In this document: in pieces, positions 52,511-61,579 of the stretch
Numbering within the stretch: position 1 is the stretch's first letter
Layout of the letters: every line of letters begins with the position of its first letter
Assembly: GCF_914484835.1 (NCBI RefSeq)
Contig: NZ_CAJZAR010000079.1
Span: 124,001-188,000 of the forward strand
Source: Paraburkholderia tropica
Lineage (GTDB): Bacteria; Pseudomonadota; Gammaproteobacteria; Burkholderiales; Burkholderiaceae
DNA length: 64,000 nucleotides
Direction: 5' to 3'
Made by a program: the position numbers and the translations under genes
The notes under the pieces: model-generated
What the model saw: only the letters and a program-made list of their open reading frames with translations
The model's database searches: none
What the model was told of the DNA's origin: nothing

Positions 52511-54249
52511 TCAAGCCAGATCGAGCGCCGCCGTCAGATCGCCCGGCGGCGTCTGTCCGCGCGCGGTCAGCGCACGATCGCGCGCCGCCACGCCGTCGAG
52601 CGGCGCGAGGCCGTGCACGCGGCTGATGAAGCGCAGGATCGACGCCGTGTCGTAGAACGTGTGATCGACGTAGCCCTTCTTCGCGAACGGCGCGATCACC
52701 AGCGCCGGAACGCGCGAGCCCGGCCCCCAGCGGTCGCCGGCCGGCGGCGCGACCGGGTCCCACCAGCCGCCATTCTCGTCGTGCGTCATGACGATCACCG
52801 TGTTAGCCCACTGCGGACTGCGTTGCAGATGCTCGATGACGGCCGCCACATGTCGATCGCCCGACTCCACATCCGCGTAGCCCGCGTGCATGTTCAGATT
52901 GCCCTGCGGCTTGTAGAATGTGACGGCGGGCAGGCGGCCCGCGTCGATATCGGCGAGCAGGCGATTGGTGGCCGGATCGTCGCCGACGCCCGCGTCACGC
53001 AGATGCCGCGCGCGCGCCGCCGTCCCCGGCGCAAAGTTCGCAAAGTAGTTGAAGGGCTGATGGTGGTACTGGAAATCGGGCACAGCGCCCGTGTCGCGAT
53101 GGTCGAGCGCGTACTGCCAGGCGCCGCTGTACCAGGCCCAGTCGACGCCCTTCGCCGACAGCCGGTCGCCGATCGTCGCGTAGGTTTGCGGCGGCATCAC
53201 ACGCGGATCGGCGGGATCGGCCCACGCGGCATTGCCCTCCTCGGCCGGGCGCACGCTGCTCGGCTGATAGGGCGGCGCCATCGTGTTGACGGCGTAGCCG
53301 TCGGGCGTGAACGCGCCGTCGTTCACAAACTTCGGCGGCCCGCCGAGCGCCGACGCCGGGCTCGCCGACGCCATCTTCAGACGCGTGCCGAGCGGATCGT
53401 CGCCATCGAGCACGGAGACCATGTGCTTCGCCGGGCTGGCCTGGATGTTGGGATAGAACGGCGCCTGCGCGGAGATCAGGAAGATGTGGTTGAGCCACGA
53501 TCCGCCGAACGCGGCCATGAAGAAGTTATCGCAGAGCGTGTATTGCCGCGCGAGTTGCCAGAGCCGCAGCGTGTCCGCCGAGTTCTCGTAATAGCCCATC
53601 ACGAGGCCGCCGGAATCGCCCCACGCGGCGAACTGGTCGTTGCGTCCGCCGTTGATCTGCATCTGGTTCTGATAGAAGCGATGCACGAGGTCGCGCGTGA
53701 TGACGCCGTTCGGCAGCGGCTGGCCCTGCGCGTCGGCGATGCGAAACGGCTGGTTCGCGAGCCCCGCGATGGCCGGTTCGCCGATCATGTAGCGCTTGCC
53801 GCCGACTTCCTGCGCCTGCGGAACGAGGCCGCCCCAGATCTTCGGCAACTGTGCGAGCGGCGTCTTGCCGTCGCGGTCGAGCTGGGTGTAGCGCGCCGCG
53901 TCCACGCCCGCGAGCGGCGTCTGCACGCCCGGAAAATTGCCGTACAGGTTCACGAAACTGCGGTTCTCGGCGTAGATCACGACGATGTGGCGCACCTGGT
54001 CGCGCAGCGCCGCATCGATACGCGCGTCGCCTGCGCTGCGCGGCGCGGCGCCGCGGCCCCGGCCATCGCGCCCTGCCCCGGCGTCTCGCAGCCGGCGATC
54101 GCCAGCCCCACGCCGACCGCCGCGAGGCCGCCGAGCACGCGCCGGCGCGCGGGATCGTCGGGGCCGCGCGGGCCGTGCGTGGCGTCCTGATCGCTCATCG
54201 GGCTGCCCGTGTCGTGCTGGTCCTCGGGCTTCGGGTCGTCGTGCTTCAT
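52511..54249 (-). pseudogene. AcpA/phospholipase C-type phosphoesterase with an apparent frameshift near the N-terminus
   Basis: A periplasmic or outer-membrane phosphatase/phospholipase C family protein of about 580 residues. The start is taken at 54249 (AGGAG ahead), with a lipobox after a twin-arginine-like segment (RRRVLGGL... then IAGC). That frame then runs out, and the enzyme body continues in another frame from about 54040 downward (DQVRHIVVIYAENRSFVNLYGNFPG, later MTHDENGGWWDPVAPP and the final RFISRVHGL). One base lost or gained in a CG-rich stretch near 54025-54060 explains it. The enzyme core is intact, so this may be a sequencing error or a recent inactivating change. Confidence 0.75.
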
Positions 54250-54475
54250 GAGCCTGTCTCCTGTGTCCTGTGTCCGGTCGAAAGACGCGCGCGGGCTCAC
54301 GCACCGCACGCGTGCTACACCACGCGTACTACACATCACGCAGGAGGATACCGCGTGCGCGCGCGTTCGCGACATGCGCGTCCGCGACGCGCGCGTCTCA
54401 GGCTACGGCGAAGGGAGCATCAACGACAACCGTATCGACAACAGCAGGCCATGCCCGCCCAAACCGCGCAAGCCG

Positions 54476-55342
54476 TCAGCTCTCGCGCGGCGGCAGCGTC
54501 GGTTGCGGCCCTTGCGCGAGCGTCTGCGCGAGGCGCGGTTCGGCACTGCCGCCCTCGTGCGCGGGCCGCGCGACGATCGGCAACTCGACGCGATCCTGAC
54601 GCGGCACGTTGCCGTTGTCGGTCCAGAGCGGATCGGGAATTTCGCTGAACACCTGGCGCAGCCGCGCGCCCCAGGTCGAATGCAGCATGTCGAAATAGGC
54701 GTTCGATTCGTCGAGCGATGCATAACGCGTCACGCGCAGCGTATCGCGCTCGTACACGAGCAGATCGAGCGGCAAGCCCACCGAGAGATTCGAGCGCAAG
54801 GTGGAATCCATCGAAATCAGCGCGCATTTCGCGGCCTCGTCGAGCGGCGTGCGCGGCGTGAGCACGCGGTCGATGATCGGCTTGCCGTACTTCGATTCGC
54901 CGATCTGGAAATACGGATTGACGCTCGACGTCTCGATGAAATTGCCCGCCGCGTAGATCTGGAACAGCCGCATCGGCTGGCCGCGCAACTGGCCGCCCAG
55001 GATGAAGCTGCAATTGAAATCGACGTTGAACGCCTTGAGCGCTTCGGCATCGCGCCGATGCACCTCGCGCACCGCCTCGCCGACGATGCGCGCGGCTTCG
55101 ACCATGCTCGGCGCATTCCAGAGCGTGGGCCGCGCGGGATCCTGATGCTCGATGAGCACTTGCAGCGTCGCCTGCGTGATCGCCAGATTGCCGGCCACGA
55201 GCAGCACCAGCACGCGCTCGCCAGGCTCCTCGAACACGGCCATCTTGCGCGAGATGCTGATGTGATCGACGCCCGCGTTCGTGCGCGTATCGGCGAGAAA
55301 AACGAGGCCGTCGTCGACGGCCATTGCCACACAGTAGGTCAT
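54476..55342 (-). CDS. Anbu (ancestral beta-subunit, proteasome-type peptidase)
   Basis: A 288-residue proteasome-related protein. The start at 55342 puts Thr right after Met (MTYCVAMAVDDGLVFLADTRTNAGVD), the N-terminal nucleophile and the Asp/Lys motifs of the Ntn fold. It has the family's INVDFNCSFILGGQ-like middle (FNVDFNCSFILGG, about residues 105-117) and a Gln/Pro-rich tail. AAGGAA precedes the start. It is last of a four-gene cluster with transglutaminase, alpha-E and ATP-grasp proteins. The substrate of Anbu is unknown. Confidence 0.92.
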   Translation of the reverse strand: MTYCVAMAVDDGLVFLADTRTNAGVDHISISRKMAVFEEPGERVLVLLVAGNLAITQATLQVLIEHQDPARPTLWNAPSMVEAARIVGEAVREVHRRDAEALKAFNVDFNCSFILGGQLRGQPMRLFQIYAAGNFIETSSVNPYFQIGESKYGKPIIDRVLTPRTPLDEAAKCALISMDSTLRSNLSVGLPLDLLVYERDTLRVTRYASLDESNAYFDMLHSTWGARLRQVFSEIPDPLWTDNGNVPRQDRVELPIVARPAHEGGSAEPRLAQTLAQGPQPTLPPRES

Positions 55343-55443
55343 GCTATTCCTTCGACGCGTCGTTCGGCGCACCGTGGTTGCCGATGCGAAACGCGCGCCG
55401 TCTCCTTGAATTGCCTTGAGTTTCCTTTGCGATACCGAGAAAA

Positions 55444-56244
55444 CTATTGCTGCGCGCCCTGCGCGCTGACGCGCACGTTCACGTCCATCGTCTCGTTCAG
55501 TCCGCCGATGCGGCGGCCGCGCACCGGCGCCGCCGCTTCATAGTCGCGGCCGACCGCGATGCGGCAGTATTTCTCGCTGGCGAAGCACGCGTGCGTGACG
55601 TCCACCGTGGTCCAACCGTGGTCGAGCCAGACGTCGACCCATGCGTGGCTCGCCATCTCGGGCACATCGCCGGGATCGACATAGCCGCTCACGTAGCGCG
55701 CCGGCACGCCGCGCGCGCGGCACAGCGCGAGCATCACGTGCGCGTGGTCCTGGCAGACGCCGCGTCCCATCGCGAGCGCGTCGGCGGCCGTATGCGTGAC
55801 GTCGGTCACTCCCGCTTCGTAGCGCACGCGCTCGGTCACGCGCGCCGCGGCGTCGAGAATCGCCGCCGCGCGGTCGAGCGGCGCGAGGCTCTGCGCGAAC
55901 GCGGTGAGCGGCTCGTCGGCTTCGGTCAGGCGCGTGGGCGAGGTGAAATGCTGGGCGGGAATCGGTCCCTCGCCTTCGGGCAGGCGGCCGTCGGCGAGCG
56001 GCACGGTCTCCACTTCGCCGCGCACGCGCAGCCGGATCTCGCTGTGCGGCCGCGAGAGCACCAGCGTCATCAGCGCGTTGCCGTAGGCGTCGCGGCTCGC
56101 TTCGAGCTTGCCGGGCGCATCCACGTGCCATTGCGTGACGATCTGGCTCGACGTGGTGAGCGGCGCGAGGCGCAACTGCTGAATCGAATAATGCACGGGC
56201 GCGTCGTAGCGATAGACGGTGTCGTGGCGAATCGCGAGTTGCAT
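55444..56244 (-). CDS. Transglutaminase-like cysteine peptidase of the Anbu cluster
   Basis: A 266-residue protein. The N-terminal part (about 1-80) is the beta-rich bacterial transglutaminase N-domain; the papain-like core follows with catalytic Cys in GRGVCQDHAHVMLALCRARG, His in MASHAWVDVWLDHGW and Asp in TVDVTH. It may cross-link or cleave peptides. It lies 101 bases from the Anbu gene and 70 from the alpha-E gene. Confidence 0.93.
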   Translation of the reverse strand: MQLAIRHDTVYRYDAPVHYSIQQLRLAPLTTSSQIVTQWHVDAPGKLEASRDAYGNALMTLVLSRPHSEIRLRVRGEVETVPLADGRLPEGEGPIPAQHFTSPTRLTEADEPLTAFAQSLAPLDRAAAILDAAARVTERVRYEAGVTDVTHTAADALAMGRGVCQDHAHVMLALCRARGVPARYVSGYVDPGDVPEMASHAWVDVWLDHGWTTVDVTHACFASEKYCRIAVGRDYEAAAPVRGRRIGGLNETMDVNVRVSAQGAQQ

Positions 56245-56314
56245 GGCGAATGTCCTCTAAAGCGACGATAAAACAGCATCGAGACGAAAAAGATATCGAT
56301 CCGCGCGGGCCGGC

Positions 56315-57268
56315 TTAACCCACCGGCAACATCAGATAAGTCCGCGCGACCTGGTTGCCGAGTTCGTAGACGCGCGCGAGGAACTGCGTCAGAAACGTAT
56401 GCACGCCCACCGAGAAAATCTGCCGCAGATCCGCGTAGAGCAGTTCGGCACGCAGTTTGCCCGCCGTGCGCTCGACTTCCTTCGACGTATCGGTGCGCAG
56501 CATCGCGAGATTCGCGCACACGCCGTCCATCGAGGCGAGCAGCGAGCGCGGCATCTGCTGGTTCAGGATCAGCAGTTCGACCACGCGCGCGGGCGTGACC
56601 ACGTCGCGATAGACCTTGCGATAGATTTCGAGCGCCGACACCGAACTCAGGATCGACGTCCAGTAATAGAAGTCTTCGAGCTGACGCGCCGCCGAGCGCG
56701 AATCGGCGTTATCGACTTCCACGAAGCGCACGTCGAGAATGCGCGCGGTGTTGTCCGCGCGTTCGAGAAACGTGCCGAGCTGCGTGAAGAACAGCGCGTC
56801 GTCCTGCAAGGCCGTGCCCACGCGCACGCCGCGCGACAGATGCGAGCGGAACTTCACCCACTCGAACAGCGTTTCGGGGTGCGTGCTCAATTCGTCGCTG
56901 CGCAATAGCTCGTGAAATTGCAGCCAGGTGTCGTTGACCGTTTCCCACCACTCGGTCGTGAGCGTGCCGCGCACCGCGCGGGCGTTCTCGCGCGCCGCCT
57001 GCAGGCACGAATAGATGCTCGACGGATTGGTCGGGTCCGCGACCAGAAATTCAAGCACGTTCGCGCGCGTGACTTTCTCGTGACGCGCGTCGAAGGCCGC
57101 GTCGAGCTCGGAGATGCGCAACATCGCGCGATGCGTGCGCGCCTCGTCGTCGGCATTGCCGGGCAGCAGCAGCGCCTTGAGATTGATGTCCAGCATGCGC
57201 GCGGTGTTCTCGGCCCGCTCCATATAACGGGCCATCCAGAACAGATGATCGGCGGTACGGCTCAGCAT
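56315..57268 (-). CDS. Alpha-E domain protein of the Anbu cluster
   Basis: A 317-residue all-helical protein of the alpha-E family. It begins with the characteristic LSRTADHLFWMARYMERAENTARML and continues with the RSHLSRGV, LERADNTARILDVRF and DFYYWTSILSSVSALEIYRK blocks. It always occurs with an ATP-grasp enzyme and a transglutaminase, and is proposed to work with them in synthesising a peptide-like product or modification. AGAGGAA precedes the start. The role in the Anbu unit is not proven. Confidence 0.93.
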   Translation of the reverse strand: MLSRTADHLFWMARYMERAENTARMLDINLKALLLPGNADDEARTHRAMLRISELDAAFDARHEKVTRANVLEFLVADPTNPSSIYSCLQAARENARAVRGTLTTEWWETVNDTWLQFHELLRSDELSTHPETLFEWVKFRSHLSRGVRVGTALQDDALFFTQLGTFLERADNTARILDVRFVEVDNADSRSAARQLEDFYYWTSILSSVSALEIYRKVYRDVVTPARVVELLILNQQMPRSLLASMDGVCANLAMLRTDTSKEVERTAGKLRAELLYADLRQIFSVGVHTFLTQFLARVYELGNQVARTYLMLPVG

Positions 57269-57329
57269 GGTCGTTCCTCTTCGGTTCCAGTTGCAGCGGT
57301 TCCAGTTGCAGCGATTCTGTCGATCGGGT

Positions 57330-58736
57330 TTATTCGAGCACCCACGTGTCCTTAGTGCCGCCGCCTTGCGACGAATTCACGACCAGCGAGCCCTCCTTGA
57401 GCGCGACGCGCGTGAGGCCGCCCGCCGCCATCTGCACGGTCTTGCCGGACAGCACGAACGGACGCAGGTCGATATGGCGCGGCGCGATGCCCGCCTCCAC
57501 GAAGGTCGGACACGCCGAAAGCGAGAGCGTGGGCTGCGCGATGTAATTGCCGGGCCGCGCGAGCAGGCGCGCGCGAAACGCCTCGATTTCCGCGCGCGTC
57601 GAGGCGGGACCGACGAGCATCCCGTAGCCGCCCGCGCCGTGCACTTCCTTGACGACCAGTTCGGGCAGATGGTCGAGCGTATAGGCGAGATCGTCGGGAC
57701 GGCGGCATTGCCACGTCGGCACGTTATTGAGGATCGGCTTTTCGCCGAGATAGAACTCGATCATGTCAGGCACATACGGATAGATCGATTTGTCGTCGGC
57801 CACGCCGGTGCCCATCGCGTTCGCGAGCACCACGCGGCCCGCGCGATACGCCGTGAGCAGACCCGCCACGCCGAGCGCCGAATCGGCGCGGAACGCGAGC
57901 GGATCGAGAAAGTCGTCGTCCACGCGCCGGTAGATCACATCGACGCGGCGCGGGCCTTGCGTCGTGCGCATGAACACGTAGTTATCCTCAACGAACAGAT
58001 CGCTGCCTTCGACCAGCTCGACGCCCATTTGCTGCGCCAGAAACGTATGCTCGAAATACGCCGAGTTGTACATGCCCGGCGTGAGCAGCACGACGGTGGG
58101 ATCGTCAACGCCCGCGGGCGCGCAGGCGCGCAGCGTTTCGAGCAGCAGATCGGGATAATGCGCGACCGGCGCCACCTTGTGCTGCACGAAGAGTTCGGGA
58201 AAGAGCCGCATCATCATCTTGCGGTTTTCCAGCATGTACGAGACGCCGGACGGCACGCGCAGATTGTCTTCGAGCACGTAGAACGCGCCATCGCGGCCGT
58301 CGCGCACGATGTCGATGCCCGCGATATGCGCGTAGACGCCGAGCGGCAAATCGATGCCCTGCATCTCGGGCCGATACTGCGCGTTGGTGTAGACCTGCTC
58401 GGCGGGAATGCGCCCGGCGCGCACGATGTCGCGATCGTGATAGACGTCGTGCAGAAACAGATTGAGCGCCTGCACGCGCTGCCGCAGACCGCGTTCGAGC
58501 AACGTCCATTCGTCCGCGGGAATCACGCGGGGAATCAGGTCGAACGGAATCAGCCGCTCGGTTCCCGACAGGTCTCCGTTGACGGCGAACGTGATGCCGA
58601 CGCGCCTGAACAGCAGGTCCGCCTCGGCGCGCTTGCGCGCCATCGTCTCGCCAGTCTGCCGCTCCAGCCAGTGCTGGAACCGCTCGTAGTGTGGGCGCAC
58701 CGCGCCCTCGTCGCGCATTTCGTCATGGACTTGCAT
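57330..58736 (-). CDS. Circularly permuted ATP-grasp ligase of the Anbu cluster
   Basis: A 468-residue ATP-grasp family protein (circularly permuted type 2), thought to make amide bonds between amino-acid-like groups. Visible motifs are the opening FQHWLERQTGETMARKRAEAD, LPLGVYAHIAGIDIVRDGRDGAFYVLEDNLRVPSG with the metal-binding acidic Glu and Asn, and VVKEVHGAGGYGMLVGP for nucleotide binding. The start at 58736 gives the usual family length; longer readings are low-complexity basic sequence. It is the first gene of the four-gene unit. Confidence 0.93.
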   Translation of the reverse strand: MQVHDEMRDEGAVRPHYERFQHWLERQTGETMARKRAEADLLFRRVGITFAVNGDLSGTERLIPFDLIPRVIPADEWTLLERGLRQRVQALNLFLHDVYHDRDIVRAGRIPAEQVYTNAQYRPEMQGIDLPLGVYAHIAGIDIVRDGRDGAFYVLEDNLRVPSGVSYMLENRKMMMRLFPELFVQHKVAPVAHYPDLLLETLRACAPAGVDDPTVVLLTPGMYNSAYFEHTFLAQQMGVELVEGSDLFVEDNYVFMRTTQGPRRVDVIYRRVDDDFLDPLAFRADSALGVAGLLTAYRAGRVVLANAMGTGVADDKSIYPYVPDMIEFYLGEKPILNNVPTWQCRRPDDLAYTLDHLPELVVKEVHGAGGYGMLVGPASTRAEIEAFRARLLARPGNYIAQPTLSLSACPTFVEAGIAPRHIDLRPFVLSGKTVQMAAGGLTRVALKEGSLVVNSSQGGGTKDTWVLE

Positions 58737-59077
58737 CGGCTCGTTCTCGCGCGTGGATGCAGCGGCGCGTCTCGCACGCATGATCGTCGTGGCGTCATGC
58801 GTGGCGCGCTGCGTATTCGGGAAAAGCAAGGGACATGCCATACGCGCGCCCCGTTTCGCGCGCCGTCGTGGTGCAAATTGGCGCGCGCAAACGAAAGCCG
58901 CCGCGCAATGCGCGAGCGGCTGGCGACGCCAACTGTCCGCGCGCCTCATCGTGGTGCAGAGGCGGTGCGGACCGGGCGAGCGGCGTTTAGATCAGAGGAA
59001 TGCGTGGCGCATCAAGACGAATATCGTCTTGATGCGCGCCGGAACCGGCCACGCGGACATCGAGACCGAGAACCCGC
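58737..59077. other. Gap upstream of the Anbu cluster
   Basis: No gene is supported here. The left part must hold the promoter of the Anbu cluster; I recognise no regulator site. The only structure is the hairpin at 59007-59037. Confidence 0.5.
59007..59037 (-). terminator. Hairpin after the GT2 gene
   Basis: A perfect 14-bp stem (GCGCATCAAGACGA with its complement) and a 3-base loop lies 40 bases past the GT2 stop. There is no T-run, so it may be a factor-independent pause or an RNA 3'-end protector. Confidence 0.55.
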
Positions 59078-60571
59078 TCAGCGCGACGAGGCCGCGCTTT
59101 CGCGCTGGCCATGCGCGCTGAGTCCGGTGCGCTGCTGCACGCCCCATTTACGCCGCCCAAGCAGGAAATGGAACCAGCCGAGTGTGGCACCCGTGTGACG
59201 CATGAGCTGAAAGGAGAACGGCTCGAAGATGGCCGCCAGCAAAGCCATGCCGAAACTGGAGTGCGTGCGGTCGCCGCTCCAGCGCCGGTACAGGTGCACC
59301 GAGAACAGATGGAACGCGAGATCGATCGCGATCTTGCCGACGATCACCGCGAGCACGGGCAGCACGATCGTGAAGCGCCCATCGAACAGAAAACCGAGCA
59401 GCAGCGCGAAGGCCGTGAGCCCGTAAATGGGCTGCACGGTATCGAAGGCCTTGACCGGCAGCATCATGAGACCGAGCTTGCCGTAGCGGCGATTGCCGGT
59501 CATGTCGCGATACCAGTACTGCGTTTGCAGGAAGCCCGCGAACCAGCGGCGGCGCTGGCGCAGGAAACTCGTGAGCGTGCCGGGCGCGTCGGTGGTCGCG
59601 CGCGCCGTGCCGATCACGCGCACGTCCCAGCCCAATCCTTCGAGCGCCGAATGGCGACGCAGGCGGTGAATCAGTTCGTAGTCCTCGACGAGGCAATGCG
59701 GATCGAAACCGCCCACGGTCATCACGGCCTCGCGCCGGAACGCCGCGAACGCACCGGAGACGAGCAGCAGACTGTCCGCGCGCATCCACGCAAAACGCGA
59801 GATGAAATTGCGGATGTACTCGTAGGTCTGGAACCACTGGAAGAACCGTCCGCTCACCGAATTGCCGCAGACCGGCGTGAGCAGTCCCGCCGCCGCGACC
59901 AGTTGAGGCTCGCGGCCGAACGCCGTGGCCATCGCGGCGCAGGCGTCGGGTTCGAGCAGCGTGTCGGCGTCGACGGTCATCACGGTGTCGGTGTCCATCG
60001 CGCTGAGCGCCGCGTTGAGCGCGCGCGCCTTGCCGCCGTGCGCGAGCTTGAGCCAGCGCAGCGCCGGATAGCGCGCGGACGGCGCGCTCATGCGCCCTTC
60101 GCCCGGATCGGCGAGCCCGTAGCGTTGCGCGAGCAGCGCGGCCGTGCCGTCGCTCGAACCGTCGTCGGCGATCACGATCTGCTGCGGCGCGCGCGTCTGC
60201 GCGAACAGCGCGTCGAGCGTGATCGGCAAGACCGCCGCCTCGTTGTGCGCGGCGACGATCACGCCGAGCGTGGACCGCGCGCGCGCCGCAGCATCGTCCG
60301 TCACGCCGTCCGCAGCCGTGTCGATGGCATCGACGGGACGCAGCAGCACGCGCGCCTGCCACGCCACGAACAGCAGCAGCACCGTGTCGTAAATCACATA
60401 CGCGATGCCGGTCGACCACGCCACCACGCCTTGCAGAAAGAACGCGCGCGCGAACAGCACGCACCAGAGCACCATGACGCTCAGATGGATCACGACGCTG
60501 ATGAGCGGTGTGGGCGGCGGCGCGAGGCGCGGCGAAGTGCGCGCAAGCGCCTGGTCGAGCGAGTCGTTCAA
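59078..60571 (-). CDS. Processive GT2 glycosyltransferase (membrane synthase)
   Basis: A 497-residue inner-membrane glycosyltransferase similar to PgaC/NodC synthases. The A-family motifs are VIADDGSSDGT (first Asp cluster), MTVDADTLLEPD (DxD), a HCLVEDYELIHRLRR Asp and the QRRRW processive motif. It has two N-terminal and three or four C-terminal hydrophobic segments. The initiation codon is taken as TTG at 60571, where AAGGAT lies six to seven bases ahead; an ATG at 60604 lacks a ribosome-binding site. It probably polymerises or transfers sugar to a surface lipid or polysaccharide. No other glycan gene is next to it. Confidence 0.85.
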   Translation of the reverse strand: MNDSLDQALARTSPRLAPPPTPLISVVIHLSVMVLWCVLFARAFFLQGVVAWSTGIAYVIYDTVLLLFVAWQARVLLRPVDAIDTAADGVTDDAAARARSTLGVIVAAHNEAAVLPITLDALFAQTRAPQQIVIADDGSSDGTAALLAQRYGLADPGEGRMSAPSARYPALRWLKLAHGGKARALNAALSAMDTDTVMTVDADTLLEPDACAAMATAFGREPQLVAAAGLLTPVCGNSVSGRFFQWFQTYEYIRNFISRFAWMRADSLLLVSGAFAAFRREAVMTVGGFDPHCLVEDYELIHRLRRHSALEGLGWDVRVIGTARATTDAPGTLTSFLRQRRRWFAGFLQTQYWYRDMTGNRRYGKLGLMMLPVKAFDTVQPIYGLTAFALLLGFLFDGRFTIVLPVLAVIVGKIAIDLAFHLFSVHLYRRWSGDRTHSSFGMALLAAIFEPFSFQLMRHTGATLGWFHFLLGRRKWGVQQRTGLSAHGQRESAASSR

Positions 60572-60653
60572 GGCAATCCTTTTTTCTTCGTTGCGTCGAT
60601 GCATGGCGTCAGCGGGTTGAATCGAACCTCGGTTGATCGAACCGTTGCAGCGT

Positions 60654-61268
60654 TCAGGGCATCATCCGGCGCAGCACCGAATGACGATCGATCCATTGAT
60701 GCTTGAGCGCACCCGCGATATGCAGCGCGAGCACGCCATACAGCGCGTAGCTGCACGCCGTATGCAGCGCGCCGAATTGCTCGTGCAGCTGGTTCTTGGT
60801 CGCCGGATCGAGATTCATGATGAAGCCGATGCGCGGCCATTCGAACAGGCCGAACAGATACATGGGATGCGAGGCAGCGGCCACCCACGCGGAATCGTGC
60901 AGCCAGCCGGACAGCGGCATCGCGAAGATCAGCACGTAGAGCGCGATATGCGCGGCGTGCGCGGCGACCTTTTCCCAGGTGGGAAACTCGGCGGGCAGCG
61001 GCGGCGGACGATGCGTGACGCGCCACAGCACGCGCAGGATCGCGAGGCCGAGCACGGTGATGCCGATGGACTTGTGCGTGTCGATCACGAAGCGGATCGC
61101 CTCGTCGGAGAGCGTGCCGTCGGGCAGCAGCGCAGCAGTCAGGCCGAGCGCTACATTGGCGAGAATCAGCAAGGCGATCGACCAGTGCAGCAGCACGGCG
61201 ACGCGCGTGTACTTTTGCGAGGCGGCGGCGCTGTCGAAGCGGGATTCGGCGGAGAGAGAGGTTTTCAC
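60654..61268 (-). CDS. Cytochrome b561
   Basis: A 204-residue four-helix diheme cytochrome b561 of the inner membrane. Heme-ligand histidines are found in the family positions: VAVLLHWSIALLI, DTHKSIGITVL, QFGALHTACSYALYG and LALHIAGALKHQW. These move electrons between quinol and acceptors, sometimes superoxide. The start is given as GTG at 61268 (VKTSLSAES) on the family's usual length; its ribosome-binding site is poor. Position beside a catalase gene is suggestive of an oxidative-stress role, but they are separated by 311 bases. Confidence 0.88.
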   Translation of the reverse strand: MKTSLSAESRFDSAAASQKYTRVAVLLHWSIALLILANVALGLTAALLPDGTLSDEAIRFVIDTHKSIGITVLGLAILRVLWRVTHRPPPLPAEFPTWEKVAAHAAHIALYVLIFAMPLSGWLHDSAWVAAASHPMYLFGLFEWPRIGFIMNLDPATKNQLHEQFGALHTACSYALYGVLALHIAGALKHQWIDRHSVLRRMMP

Positions 61269-61579
61269 GTGAGCGTGCCGTAACGGGTCAGATGGGTTAA
61301 CGCGCCGCGCGCCGAAATTATTCCCGCCACGCGCGGCAAGCGCGCGATGCGGCAGCCCGGCGACCCGCACATTATGGGCCTTCGTCCCTGACAGCGCAGA
61401 AGCCGCCCGATGGCGCGCGTGTCAGTTTGGAGCCCGGCGGCCGTCATGCAGCGGTAATCAAAATGAAAAAACCGGAGCGGCCCGCGTGGGCCGATCCGGT
61501 TCGGGATGAAGCAGGATGAAGCGCGCGCGAAGACTCGCGGCTTATTTCACACGCCTGTTTCAAACGCTATTTCACACGC
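61269..61579. other. Gap between katA and the b561 gene
   Basis: No gene. It contains the katA terminator at 61471-61490, and otherwise nothing recognisable. The b561 promoter must lie near 61300. Confidence 0.5.
61471..61490 (-). terminator. katA terminator
   Basis: A stem ACCGGA-GCGGCCC with its imperfect complement closes on GCGT, and on the minus strand a T-rich TTTTTCATTTT follows. It lies about 90 bases beyond the katA stop. Confidence 0.7.

Noticed and set aside
57267..59198. A 643-codon plus-strand frame opposite the ATP-grasp gene
   Set aside because: Shadow of the real gene; no start signals or domain features.
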